NCBI GenBank assembly: GCA_963763325.1
Contig: CAVXOL010000010.1
Span: 1-47,425 of the forward strand
Direction: 5' to 3'
Origin: JBBECJ01 sp963763325
Lineage (GTDB): Bacteria; Chloroflexota; Chloroflexia; Thermomicrobiales; CFX8
Length of the DNA: 47,425 nucleotides
Notes under the pieces: generated by a model
What the model saw: the letters and a program-made list of their open reading frames with translations, nothing else
The model's database searches: none
What the model was told of the DNA's origin: nothing
Shown: positions 34,117 through 41,472 of the stretch, one piece after another
How the letters are laid out: every line of letters begins with the position of its first letter
How positions within the stretch are numbered: the stretch's first letter is position 1
Position numbers and translations under genes: made by a program

Positions 34117-35586
34117 ATGCCCAATTACGCCCCGTTCGTCCGCTCGATCGCTGGTGATGTCGGCCAGTTCAGCGCGCGGCTGTTGCCGGCGAGGGCGCTG
34201 CGTGGCTACCAGTTGCCCGTGGCTCGGGCAGTGGCCGGGAGCGTCGGGCGAAGCGAGGGGATGGAGTATGCCGCCGTCTTCTCACGACAGGCCGGCAAGG
34301 ATGAGATGCTGGCGCAGTTGTGCGCCTATCTTCTCTGGCAGCACCACCGCCGGGGCGGCAACATCGTTGTCGCGTTGCCCGCGCTTCGACCCCAGGGGCT
34401 GATCACGCGCGATCGGCTCGTCGCACGGCTTGACACGCCGCTGACGCGGGGGATGCTGCGCGTCCGTGACGGCACGATCGTCCAGCTTGGCCGGGCGAGT
34501 GTCCGCTTCCTCTCGGCGTCGCCGTCAGCCAACAGCCGCGGCAATACCGCCGATCTGCTGCTGGTCGCCAACGAGGCGCAGGACATCGATCCAGACACCT
34601 GGGATGCTGTCTTCGCGCCGATGGCGGCCTCCAGCAACGCAACAACGCTCTATATGGGAACCGTCTGGTCGAGCCGGACCCTGCTCGCGCGGCAGTTACG
34701 GCTGTTGTCGGATCTGGAGCGTGCGGATGGCATCCAGCGCGTCTTCCGCGTCCCGTGGCGCGATGTCGCGCTGGAACTGCCTGCCTACGGCGCCTACGTC
34801 CGCCGCCAGATGGCGTTGCTGGGCGAGACACACCCCTTCATCCGGACTGAGTACGAGCTGGAAGAACTGGATGGCGGTGGCTCGCTGTTCCCTCCTGAGC
34901 GCAGCGAACCGCTGCGTGGGCAGTTTCGCTCGACGTCCCGGCCGGATGCCAGTGATCCGCCAGGCACCGTCTATGCCTTCACGATCGACGTCGCTGGCGA
35001 GGTCGAGGACGGGATCGAAGGCGAGGCGGTGCGGCACGCCAATCCTCGCCGGGATTCGACGGCGTTGTCGGTCTTCCGTGTCGTCGCGGAGGTGTCCGGC
35101 CAGTCAGTCTTTGAACTGGTGGCGCGCTATGCGTGGACGGGGACCCGGCAGACGGTCCTGCATGACCGGATCGTGCAGCTTGGGCGAGTCTGGGGTGTTC
35201 GGCAGATCGTCATTGACGCGACTGGAATCGGCGCGGGACTGGCCAGTTTTCTGCGAGCCACGCTGGGCGAACGGGTTGTGACACCGTTCATTTTCTCGTC
35301 ATCATCGAAGAGCCAGCTTGCCTGGGACCTGCTCGGCCTGATCGAAACCGGCCGCGTTCAGGTTCACGCTGTCACGGCAGGAGACGACCCGGAGCAACTG
35401 CGACTTGATGCGCTCTTCTGGCGTCAACTGGCTGCCTGCCGGTTTACGGTCCTGCCCGGCCCCGGCAAGCTCATCCGTTGGGGCGTCGAGGACGCGACCC
35501 TTCACGATGACCTGCTCGTGTCGTTCGCGCTTGTGGCCGCTCTCGACCGGTGCGACCTGCGCCCCCGCGAGGCACGCGGACGATGA
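34117..35586 (+). CDS. Terminase-large-subunit-like ATPase/nuclease (orphan)
   Basis: 489 residues, ATG at 34117 after AAAGGAA. It has the order of a phage TerL. The N-terminal ATPase has 'AAVFSRQAGKDEMLAQLCAY' (deviant Walker A, RQ.GK), 'TADLLLVANEAQDIDPDTWD' (Walker B with Glu) and 'ATTLYMGTVWSSRTLLARQL' (coupling motif). The C-terminal RNase H-like nuclease has acidic residues in 'YAFTIDVAGE', 'QIVIDATGIGAGLASFLRAT' and 'ATLHDDLLVSFALVAALD'. All motor and nuclease motifs look intact, so it is probably functional. There is no portal, protease, capsid or tail gene around it, only two small genes upstream, so it is either a minimal prophage remnant or a domesticated packaging motor. Confidence 0.8.
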   Translation: MPNYAPFVRSIAGDVGQFSARLLPARALRGYQLPVARAVAGSVGRSEGMEYAAVFSRQAGKDEMLAQLCAYLLWQHHRRGGNIVVALPALRPQGLITRDRLVARLDTPLTRGMLRVRDGTIVQLGRASVRFLSASPSANSRGNTADLLLVANEAQDIDPDTWDAVFAPMAASSNATTLYMGTVWSSRTLLARQLRLLSDLERADGIQRVFRVPWRDVALELPAYGAYVRRQMALLGETHPFIRTEYELEELDGGGSLFPPERSEPLRGQFRSTSRPDASDPPGTVYAFTIDVAGEVEDGIEGEAVRHANPRRDSTALSVFRVVAEVSGQSVFELVARYAWTGTRQTVLHDRIVQLGRVWGVRQIVIDATGIGAGLASFLRATLGERVVTPFIFSSSSKSQLAWDLLGLIETGRVQVHAVTAGDDPEQLRLDALFWRQLAACRFTVLPGPGKLIRWGVEDATLHDDLLVSFALVAALDRCDLRPREARGR

Positions 35587-35596
35587 TACGAGCCGG

Positions 35597-35642
35597 ACAC
35601 GACTAGCCCCGCAGGCATGCACGCCTGCGGGGCTAGTCGTGT
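35597..35642. terminator. Perfect 20-bp hairpin after the terminase gene
   Basis: 35597-35616 and 35623-35642 are exact reverse complements with a 6-nt loop, starting 10 nt after the terminase stop. It is a probable terminator and also faces the tiny-peptide genes on the other strand. Confidence 0.75.
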
Positions 35643-35681
35643 GTCCACAACGTTGTGGGCATCGTCATTGCCTGTCGTCTG

Positions 35682-35747
35682 TTAGAACAGGACGATGAGC
35701 AGGACGATGATGAGCAGAAGTGTCAGCAATCCACCACCGATAACCAT
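35682..35747 (-). CDS. Tiny 21-residue hydrophobic peptide 1
   Basis: ATG at 35747, stop TAA at 35684-35682. It has an excellent ribosome-binding site, AAGGAGG (35759-35753), 5 nt before the ATG. The peptide is MVIGGGLLTLL followed by alternating Leu/Ile/Val and a final Phe: a short Gly turn plus one membrane helix. A paralogue lies 62 nt upstream on the same strand (35875-35810), identical at MxIGGGLLTLL. Tandem, 18-25-residue, all-hydrophobic peptides resemble type I toxins of the Ibs/Fst kind, or small membrane regulators. The strong site and duplication argue for a real gene. Confidence 0.65.
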   Translation of the reverse strand: MVIGGGLLTLLLIIVLLIVLF

Positions 35748-35809
35748 GTGTTCCTCCTTGATACGGTCCGATACAGTCCAGTCGTCGCCTCCAGAATGCC
35801 AGCGTGGCG

Positions 35810-35875
35810 TTAGAGGAGGATGATGAGCAGGATGATGATGACGAGAAGCGTAAGCAGTCCACCACCGATATACAT
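35810..35875 (-). CDS. Tiny 21-residue hydrophobic peptide 2
   Basis: ATG at 35875, stop TAA at 35812-35810; AAAGG about 9 nt upstream is weaker than for peptide 1. The peptide starts MYIGGGLLTLL and continues VIIILLIILL. It has the same length as peptide 1 and the same first eleven positions except residue 2. The Rieske gene ends 131 nt upstream on the same strand, so the three may share a transcript. Function unknown. Confidence 0.6.
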   Translation of the reverse strand: MYIGGGLLTLLVIIILLIILL

Positions 35876-36006
35876 GCAAAGAGCCTTTCATCATTGCGCG
35901 ATTCGCGAACCTGCGGCTTTCGCCGTTCGCGACCTTCTGCATATGACTAAGGCAATCGGCGTGCCACGGTGTCGCGGCATTGGCGAAACCGCTTTCGCGC
36001 TTCGCA

Positions 36007-36780
36007 TCAGACCGTATCGAGCTTGATCGCCTGGCCCGGATCATAGCCATCGCGCTCGGTGATCTCACCAGTGTGGACAACGACGTTTCCAAGCTCGTCG
36101 ACCCGCAGGGACATCAGGTCCATCGGTCGTGGCGCCGGGCCTGAGACGAGGACGCCGTTGCGGTCGTAGACCGATTGGTGGCACGGGCAGTGGAACTGGC
36201 CTTCGCTCTCTTCCCAGGGAACCGTACAGCCAAGGTGGGGGCACTTCCAGTAGAGCGCGAGTGCGCCGTCAGGGTTGTTGATCAGCCAGAACTTGCCGGA
36301 CAGGTGCTTGTAGGGTGGATCTCCCGGCGCTGGAATGACCTCGGGTGGGAGGATCACCTCCTTACCGAAAACACCGGTCTTGTTCGGCAGCCCGAACTGG
36401 GTAGCCGCGACGCCACCAGCAATGGCTGCGACGCCCACCCCGCCGAGGACGGCGTTACGCAGGAACTCGCGTCGTGAGAAGCGGCGATCTGCCGCGCTGC
36501 GTCGCTGGGCGGCGGTCTGTCTGGGAGTCCCGACGGTGATCTGCTGTGGGGGCGGATCAGAAGCACCAGCCATCAGCAGTTGGCCATTGGCGGTCTCGGC
36601 AATACCCCACGCGCCCGGACGTAGCCGTGCGTCAAGCGCGCTGATGATGATGTCGAGCGTGTCATGCGGGCCGGGTGGGCAGTCCTCGATCAGTGCCAGA
36701 AACTCGTCCGCATATCGTTCTCGCCAGCCACGTGGGAAGAGGCGCAGGAACCAGCGATGTCGCGCAGGATGCTCGCTCAT
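36007..36780 (-). CDS. Tat-anchored Rieske [2Fe-2S] protein with N-terminal regulator-linked domain
   Basis: 257 residues; start overlaps the PadR gene stop (ATGA). Residues 1-60 (RHRWFLRLFPRGWRERYADE, FLALIEDCPPGPHDTLDIII) match the short cytoplasmic domain typically fused to permeases next to PadR regulators. A Tat-type signal anchor follows (RRFSRREFLRNAVLGGVGVA). The exported part is a Rieske domain: 'YWKCPHLGCTVPWEE' (CxH) and 'GQFHCPCHQSVYDRNGVLV' (CxxH) ligate the cluster. The protein is likely membrane-anchored with the cluster outside and its N-terminus inside. Electron partner and role are unknown; no cytochrome b gene is adjacent. Confidence 0.88.
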   Translation of the reverse strand: MSEHPARHRWFLRLFPRGWRERYADEFLALIEDCPPGPHDTLDIIISALDARLRPGAWGIAETANGQLLMAGASDPPPQQITVGTPRQTAAQRRSAADRRFSRREFLRNAVLGGVGVAAIAGGVAATQFGLPNKTGVFGKEVILPPEVIPAPGDPPYKHLSGKFWLINNPDGALALYWKCPHLGCTVPWEESEGQFHCPCHQSVYDRNGVLVSGPAPRPMDLMSLRVDELGNVVVHTGEITERDGYDPGQAIKLDTV

Positions 36781-37094
36781 GATGTCGCCAACCGTTCCAG
36801 GCCGGCCGCCGCCAGCCGCTCCATCCCGGCGAGCTGTTCGCGCAGGACGGCCGATCCCGAGGCAGTCAGCCGGTAGGGGCGGCGGCGCGCTTCGGCCGGC
36901 ATTGACATGATCCAGCCGCGTGTTTCAAGCCGCGCCAGGGCTCCGTAGAGCGTTCCCGGCCCGACTCGAACTCCGCACGTCCGCTCGATGTCAGCCATCA
37001 TCGCGTAGCCGTGCTTCTCGCCGTCCGCGAGGCTGATCAGAATCAGCAACCCCGGCTCCGCGAACCGTCCCAGTTCCGACCACCCCTGGTTCAC
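36777..37094 (-). CDS. PadR-family transcriptional regulator
   Basis: 105 residues. The winged helix is clear: 'GLLILISLADGEKHGYAMMA', 'DIERTCGVRVGPGTLYGALA' and 'RLETRGWIMSMPAEARRRPY' plus RLTASG. Start ATG at 37094; it overlaps the Rieske gene by 4 nt, so both are made together. It probably represses its own operon through the palindrome at 37118-37149. PadR-plus-'RWRERY' domain pairs are a standing association, usually with permeases; here the partner is a Rieske protein. Confidence 0.9.
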   Translation of the reverse strand: MNQGWSELGRFAEPGLLILISLADGEKHGYAMMADIERTCGVRVGPGTLYGALARLETRGWIMSMPAEARRRPYRLTASGSAVLREQLAGMERLAAAGLERLATS

Positions 37095-37117
37095 CTGCTA
37101 CCCGCCCTGGTCTCTCT

Positions 37118-37149
37118 ATCGTGACACGCTATATCGCGTGACGATATAG
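37118..37149. promoter_or_regulatory. Candidate PadR operator
   Basis: CTATATCG (37129-37136), spacer CGTGA, and CGATATAG (37142-37149) form a perfect 8-bp palindrome; a second, imperfect one overlaps it (TATCGTGACACG 37118-37129 with 37136-37147). It lies 25-55 nt upstream of the PadR start, in the expected promoter position. Confidence 0.55.
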
Positions 37150-37319
37150 TAGGCCGGTCGTGTGTATCTGTCAAGCTCACACCTGTGCCGTTTGTCGGCG
37201 CGACCGCTGTCCGAATGCCTCTCGCCGTCGTGGGCGCGTCCGCGTACCCTCGCGGGCGGCCGCGTTCGCGCGGCCATGTGACTGTCACAGCCGACCACGA
37301 GGTGAGAGTACAGACGTTG

Positions 37320-37430
37320 ATGAGACCGAGACGAGTCACGGCCCTGTCGCTGGCCGTGCTGGTACTGGCCGGTGCCCTGCTGCCTGTGCTGGCGGGCGCG
37401 CAGGCCGATGCCGCTGAAGAGACGTTATGA
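37320..37430 (+). CDS. Orphan signal-peptide ORF, possibly a truncated secreted gene
   Basis: 36 residues from the ATG at 37320. Nearly all of it is a signal peptide (MRPRRVTALSLAVLVLAGAL ending AGAQADAAEETL). The frame hits a TGA at 37428-37430 and, if read through, continues for about 40 more residues (TLTAAISEISLTVQDRNTRR). It is either a gene cut short by a nonsense mutation or indel, or a very small secreted peptide. A perfect 23-bp hairpin follows. Confidence 0.35.
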   Translation: MRPRRVTALSLAVLVLAGALLPVLAGAQADAAEETL

Positions 37431-37515
37431 ACGCTGACGGCAGCCATCAGCGAAATCTCACTCACAGTCCAGGACCGGAATACGCGCCGTCATGGGGACA
37501 ATGATCCGGGAAGTC

Positions 37516-37567
37516 ACCGAAACGACAGCGCCGCTCTCAGGCGCGAGAGCGGCGCTGTCGTTTCGGT
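37516..37567. terminator. Perfect 23-bp hairpin
   Basis: 37516-37538 and 37545-37567 are exact complements with a 6-nt loop. It lies between the small plus-strand ORF and the 3' end of the subtilisin gene (stop at 37581), so it can terminate both. It is the longest perfect short-loop hairpin in the window. Confidence 0.75.
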
Positions 37568-37580
37568 ACGTACGTGGAGT

Positions 37581-39506
37581 CTATTGAACGTTGACAGACT
37601 TGGTTGTGATCGTGTTACCGGCCGGGTTGTAGGTCGAACCGGTCTTCGTAACCGACATGACCGTCACCGTGTAGGTGCCCTTGGCGGTCACCGACCGGGT
37701 GAATGCAGCCGTGCCGGCGCTGTTGGTGTTAGCTGCCATCGTGTAGCGAGCGCCGTTCGGGTAGCGGAACTCGACCGTCACCCGCGCACCGCTGACGGCG
37801 ACACCGTTCGACCGGATCTGCGCCTGCGAGGTCAGCCGGTAGTAGCTGCTGTATCGAGACGATGTCAGCGTTAGGCTGGAGACCGACATCGTTGGTGTGG
37901 CGGGAGCGACGACGTTGATGGTCGTCGTGGCCGTGTTGTTACCCGCGTTGCTGTCGCCGGCGAGTGTCGTCGTCGCTGTCAGCGTGTGGACTCCGGTCGC
38001 CGTTGTCGAGGTCGTCGCCCAACTGTAGCTGACGGTGCCGGTTGCTCCCGCTCCTAGCGAGATTGACTTCGTCTGGGTGAACCCTCCCGGTGTCTCTGTC
38101 AGATTGACAGAGATCGTCGCGCTGGCCGACCCGTTGTTCTTGACCGAGACGTTGACCGTCGCTGCTGATCCGCGGTTCACGCTGGCCGGGCCGCTGACCG
38201 AGACGGCCTGGGCATCGACGGTCGGCTCCGGTGCTGGTGGCGGAGGTGGCGGAGGAGGCGTCGTTCCGCCAGCCAGCTTTGAGGCGTCGATCAGTGGTTC
38301 CTTGGTGCTGTCCCGGTCGCCGTTCCAGGTCGCATTGCTGCCGCTGGCGATCAGCGCCGATCGAACGTCGGCCGGCGTTGCCGAGGGGCTGGCCGCCATC
38401 TGGAGTGCTGCCGCGCCGGCGACGTGCGGAGAGGCCATACTCGTTCCGCTCATCGTTGCGTAGCCGCCGGTCCGCGAGGTCGAGTAGACGCTGACGCCTG
38501 GCGCGATGACATCCACATCGGCGCCGAAGTTGGAGAAGCTGGCCAGCGTGTCATCGGCACCGACCGAAGTCGAGCCGCCGAGTCCTCCGGCTTTGCCGTC
38601 CGTATCGACCAGGGCCGAGACGGTAACGACCTCGTCGTAGCTGGCCGGGAAATAACCGGCTGCGTTGGCGCCATCATTGCCGGCTGCAACGACGTAGGTG
38701 ACGCCGGCCTGGACCGATTCGCAGATCGCCTGGTGCATGACATCGCCGTTAGAGAGACCACAGTTGCCGTCGTCGACGTAGCTGGTCTTGCCGCCGAGGC
38801 TCATGTTGGCGACTTCGATCGTCCCGGCGTTGGCCGTGACCCAGTCGACGCCACACAGGATCCAGGAGCCGTAACCCGATCCCTGCGCGTTGAGGACACG
38901 GACTGACCAGATTCGCGCTCCCGGCGCGACTCCGACGACGCCGTTGCCGTTGTCGAGCGCGCCGATCGTCCCGGCAACGTGGGTGCCGTGGCCGTGACCA
39001 TCCGACCAGGTACCGGCGCCGGTGCAGTCCTTGCCGCCGACGACGTTCAGGTCACTATGAGCCGACACGCCCGTGTCGAGAACCGCGACATCGACATCGA
39101 CTCGCTCGTCGATGCCGTCGATATCGGCAGTCACATTCTGGGTCGCGTTGATGCGGCTGATCCCGTTCGGAATCGTCTGAGCATATGCTTGGACCTCGAA
39201 GTCCGGCATGATCGCCAGAACGCGGCTGTCCGCCTTCAATATCTGGACGAACTCATCCGGAAGCTTCGCGGCGAAGCCATTGATGATCTGCGAGTAGCGC
39301 TGGGTGACGAACTCGCTGTTGCCTTGCAGCTGCTCGCTGAGGATCTGATCGATCGACGTGCCAGGTTGCAGGCGCACGATCCAGACCGGAGCATCCAGCC
39401 ACGCGCCGCGCTGGTTGTCGCTGCGAGCAGCGACCGGGACGATCGACGCGGCAAGCAGCGCGACGATCGTGACTGTGACATAGATCACCCGAGCCATTCG
39501 GCCCAT
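37581..39506 (-). CDS. Secreted subtilisin-family (S8) serine protease
   Basis: 641 residues from the ATG at 39506 (AAAGGG upstream). Residues 1-28 are a signal peptide. An inhibitor I9-like propeptide follows (WIVRLQPGTSIDQILSEQLQ … NGFAAKL). The catalytic triad is Asp144 (VAVLDTGV), His176 (GHGHGTHVAGT) and Ser356 (SGTSMASPHVAG), with oxyanion Asn277 (AAGNDGA). A poly-Pro linker (about residue 400) leads to two C-terminal beta domains: a CARDB/COG1361-like domain (VNVSVKNNGSASATISVNL) and an Ig-like one (MSVSSLTLTSSRYSSYYRLT). It is a complete extracellular protease. It probably degrades protein for uptake by the peptide ABC systems nearby, which is inference. Confidence 0.94.
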   Translation of the reverse strand: MGRMARVIYVTVTIVALLAASIVPVAARSDNQRGAWLDAPVWIVRLQPGTSIDQILSEQLQGNSEFVTQRYSQIINGFAAKLPDEFVQILKADSRVLAIMPDFEVQAYAQTIPNGISRINATQNVTADIDGIDERVDVDVAVLDTGVSAHSDLNVVGGKDCTGAGTWSDGHGHGTHVAGTIGALDNGNGVVGVAPGARIWSVRVLNAQGSGYGSWILCGVDWVTANAGTIEVANMSLGGKTSYVDDGNCGLSNGDVMHQAICESVQAGVTYVVAAGNDGANAAGYFPASYDEVVTVSALVDTDGKAGGLGGSTSVGADDTLASFSNFGADVDVIAPGVSVYSTSRTGGYATMSGTSMASPHVAGAAALQMAASPSATPADVRSALIASGSNATWNGDRDSTKEPLIDASKLAGGTTPPPPPPPPAPEPTVDAQAVSVSGPASVNRGSAATVNVSVKNNGSASATISVNLTETPGGFTQTKSISLGAGATGTVSYSWATTSTTATGVHTLTATTTLAGDSNAGNNTATTTINVVAPATPTMSVSSLTLTSSRYSSYYRLTSQAQIRSNGVAVSGARVTVEFRYPNGARYTMAANTNSAGTAAFTRSVTAKGTYTVTVMSVTKTGSTYNPAGNTITTKSVNVQ

Positions 39507-39717
39507 GCGACATAACCCTTTCACGCTATTTGCCACGTCTTCGGGGCATGACTGGCAGGAGCGACTGCTACGGCCAGAAAACAGCGCACAAATGAGGAAG
39601 ACCGGGCAGCCCGTCGGCCCCCGGTCGCCCCAAAAACAACTGAAAGATAATGACGGTGAGTGTATGCGACCAGTACGTCGCTTGTAGAGGGCCAAACGTC
39701 CTGTTCGGGGTAGCCTG
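39507..39717 (-). other. 211-nt leader of the protease gene
   Basis: No gene is seen. On the minus strand there is a T-rich stretch followed by a 7-bp stem (GACCGGG with CCCGGTC, plus positions 39600-39606 and 39620-39626), which could be a terminator for the deformylase transcript or an upstream regulatory fold. Confidence 0.35.
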
Positions 39718-40272
39718 TTATGGTGACTCTGCGTCTCCAGAATGGCTAGCGTAGACGGTACATGCCTGGTAGCGCGCCTCGAACTCTGTGCGGCTGACGA
39801 TCGTTCGCACGTCGCTGATGCGGTCGAGTGCAAGGACACCGTCGAGGTGGTCGATCTCGTGTTGCAGCAGCTCGGAGAGGTCACCCTCCGCGTCGAGCAT
39901 GTGGGTCATGCCGGTCGTGTCCTGATAGCGGACACGGATCCGCGCGTGGCGCGTGACGCGGAAGAAGATCGTCAGGAACGAGAGGCAGGCATCCCAGACC
40001 ACAATCGTCTCATCGCTCGCCTCAATGATCTCCGGGTTAATCATCGGCCACGGGTTGCAGCCACCGATGTTCAGGAAGATGACTCGCTGGAGGACCCCGA
40101 TCTGCGGCGCTGCGATCCCACGCCCATAGCCGGTAGTCTCCTTCCAGTGGGCCAGCGTGTCACACAGGTCATCCAGCAGCGCGGCGATCTCGTCCGCGCT
40201 GGCGTCCGCGACCGGCAGCGCCTGTTCCCGCAGGATCGGGTTCCCGAGTTGAAGCACGTCGCGGACCGGCAT
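39718..40272 (-). CDS. Peptide deformylase, divergent
   Basis: 184 residues. It removes the formyl group from nascent proteins. The three motifs are present but divergent: 'GYGRGIAAPQIGVLQ' (for GxGLAAPQ), 'VVWDACLSF' (for EGCLS, with Cys conserved) and 'LLQHEIDHLDGVLALDRI' (HExxH-type zinc site with QHEIDH). The variant motifs suggest a type III or accessory deformylase rather than the housekeeping copy. It lies 15 nt downstream of the nucleosidase gene on the same strand, probably co-transcribed with it. Confidence 0.88.
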   Translation of the reverse strand: MPVRDVLQLGNPILREQALPVADASADEIAALLDDLCDTLAHWKETTGYGRGIAAPQIGVLQRVIFLNIGGCNPWPMINPEIIEASDETIVVWDACLSFLTIFFRVTRHARIRVRYQDTTGMTHMLDAEGDLSELLQHEIDHLDGVLALDRISDVRTIVSRTEFEARYQACTVYASHSGDAESP

Positions 40273-40287
40273 GTGTCGCCGCTCTTC

Positions 40288-41107
40288 CTACCCTGTAAGG
40301 TTCGACTGATTCCGCTTTGCATCTGTGCCTGCCGTCGCCCGAATGGTTGCCTCGACGATCATTGCGGCCCGGCGGCCGACCTCGTCGGCAACGTGGGCGA
40401 GGACACTGCTACCCTCGATCGACATGTCGGTGAACTCACGTAGCTCGTTGTTGGAGATGTCCTTGATGGCCAGGAACGGGACGCCCCAGGTAGCGGCAAC
40501 CTGCGCGATCGCCGCCGCTTCCATCTCTTCGCAGAGCGAGCCGTGGATCGTGTGCAGGTCGCGGATGCTCTCGCCGTGCTGGGTCCAGACATCGGCCGAG
40601 CCAACCGTTCCAGTCAGCACTCGCGGCAGATGACCGACGCCTGCCCATTCAGGAAGCTCGACATTGCCAGCGGCGGTCACGGCTGTCTCAAGCAGCTCCG
40701 CATCCGGCGCGAGCCGTTCGGCCAGTACCTCCTGGTGGTCGATGTAATAGCGGAATCCCTCGTAACGTCGGATGCCGTCCGGCAGGACGATCAGCGACGA
40801 GAAGTGGACGACATCGACTGGCGATGACGACATCGCCAGGGTCGATATCGTCGCGGTGGGCGCCGGAACAGCCGTAGTTGAGGATCGCGCGCGGGCGTTC
40901 CAGTGCACAGAGTGCCGATGTCGCCGCTGCGGCATTGATCAACCCAATCCCGCAGACGATGACATCGACCGGGAGGCCGCCGATCGTGCCGCGTGTCCTT
41001 CGCCAGCGCGCCAGCGGCTCTTCGTGGGGGTTGTCCAGCCGGCGGCGCAGGTGGACCGCTTCCTTCTCCATTGCACAGAGAACCGCGATCGGTACCGGTT
41101 CGTTCAT
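40288..41107 (-). CDS. 5'-methylthioadenosine/S-adenosylhomocysteine nucleosidase family protein (one frameshift)
   Basis: About 272 residues after joining. ATG at 41107 after GGGGATGA. The phosphorylase/nucleosidase fold is seen in 'VPIAVLCAMEKEAVHLRRRL', 'PVDVIVCGIGLINAAAATSA' and 'RAILNYGCSGAHRDDIDPGD'. Near 40825 the frame changes and continues 'PVDVVHFSSLIVLPDG', then 'VLTGTVGSADVWTQHGESIR', 'LCEEMEAAAIAQVAATWGVP' (ribose-binding Met-Glu) and 'FLAIKDISNNELREFTD' (catalytic Asp region). It cleaves a purine nucleoside, likely MTA or SAH; a futalosine-type substrate is possible. It overlaps the DUF1634 gene by 4 nt. Confidence 0.85.
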
Positions 41108-41472
41108 CGTAATGTCATCCCCACACTCAACGACAGAATGCCAAGCAGCGTCAGGCAAATCGCCACGAAGAGCAGATCGCGATCTCGCAGGAACGTCAGC
41201 AGCGCGACGACGACATAGGCGGCTGGGGTCGCGATCAGGACGAGGATGCCCAGCTCGATGATGTCCTGTGCCCGAAATTGCAGGGCACCCGGCAGGACAT
41301 CGCGCAGCGTATCCGTGTCTTCGCGGACGTGCTCGCCGGTGATCAGCCCAATCATCAGGCCGGTCAGCATCAGCCCGATCGCGATGACGAAGCCGACGTT
41401 CATGACACGAACGATCCTGCGATAGAGGCCGGTCTGCCGGCGAACCGCGCCCTGCGTCTGGTCATGCTGCAT
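41104..41472 (-). CDS. DUF1634 membrane protein
   Basis: 122 residues. Three predicted helices: VMNVGFVIAIGLMLTGLMIG, IIELGILVLIATPAAYVVVA and LLFVAICLTLLGILSLSVGM. This three-helix family is regularly encoded directly after a TauE/SafE permease, as here; the start ATG shares a base with the TauE stop (TGATG). It probably forms part of that transporter. Confidence 0.88.
   Translation of the reverse strand: MQHDQTQGAVRRQTGLYRRIVRVMNVGFVIAIGLMLTGLMIGLITGEHVREDTDTLRDVLPGALQFRAQDIIELGILVLIATPAAYVVVALLTFLRDRDLLFVAICLTLLGILSLSVGMTLR

Noticed and set aside
33334..35586. Intact prophage
   Set aside because: Only a terminase-like gene and two small genes are present; RidA lies on one side and a Rieske/PadR pair on the other, with no integrase, structural or lysis genes and no attachment-site repeats that I could see.
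35887..36006. TTCGCGA-rich stretch as another period-7 inverted repeat
   Set aside because: Scattered TTCGCG/CGCGAA words occur, but no pair of arms long enough for a convincing stem could be aligned.
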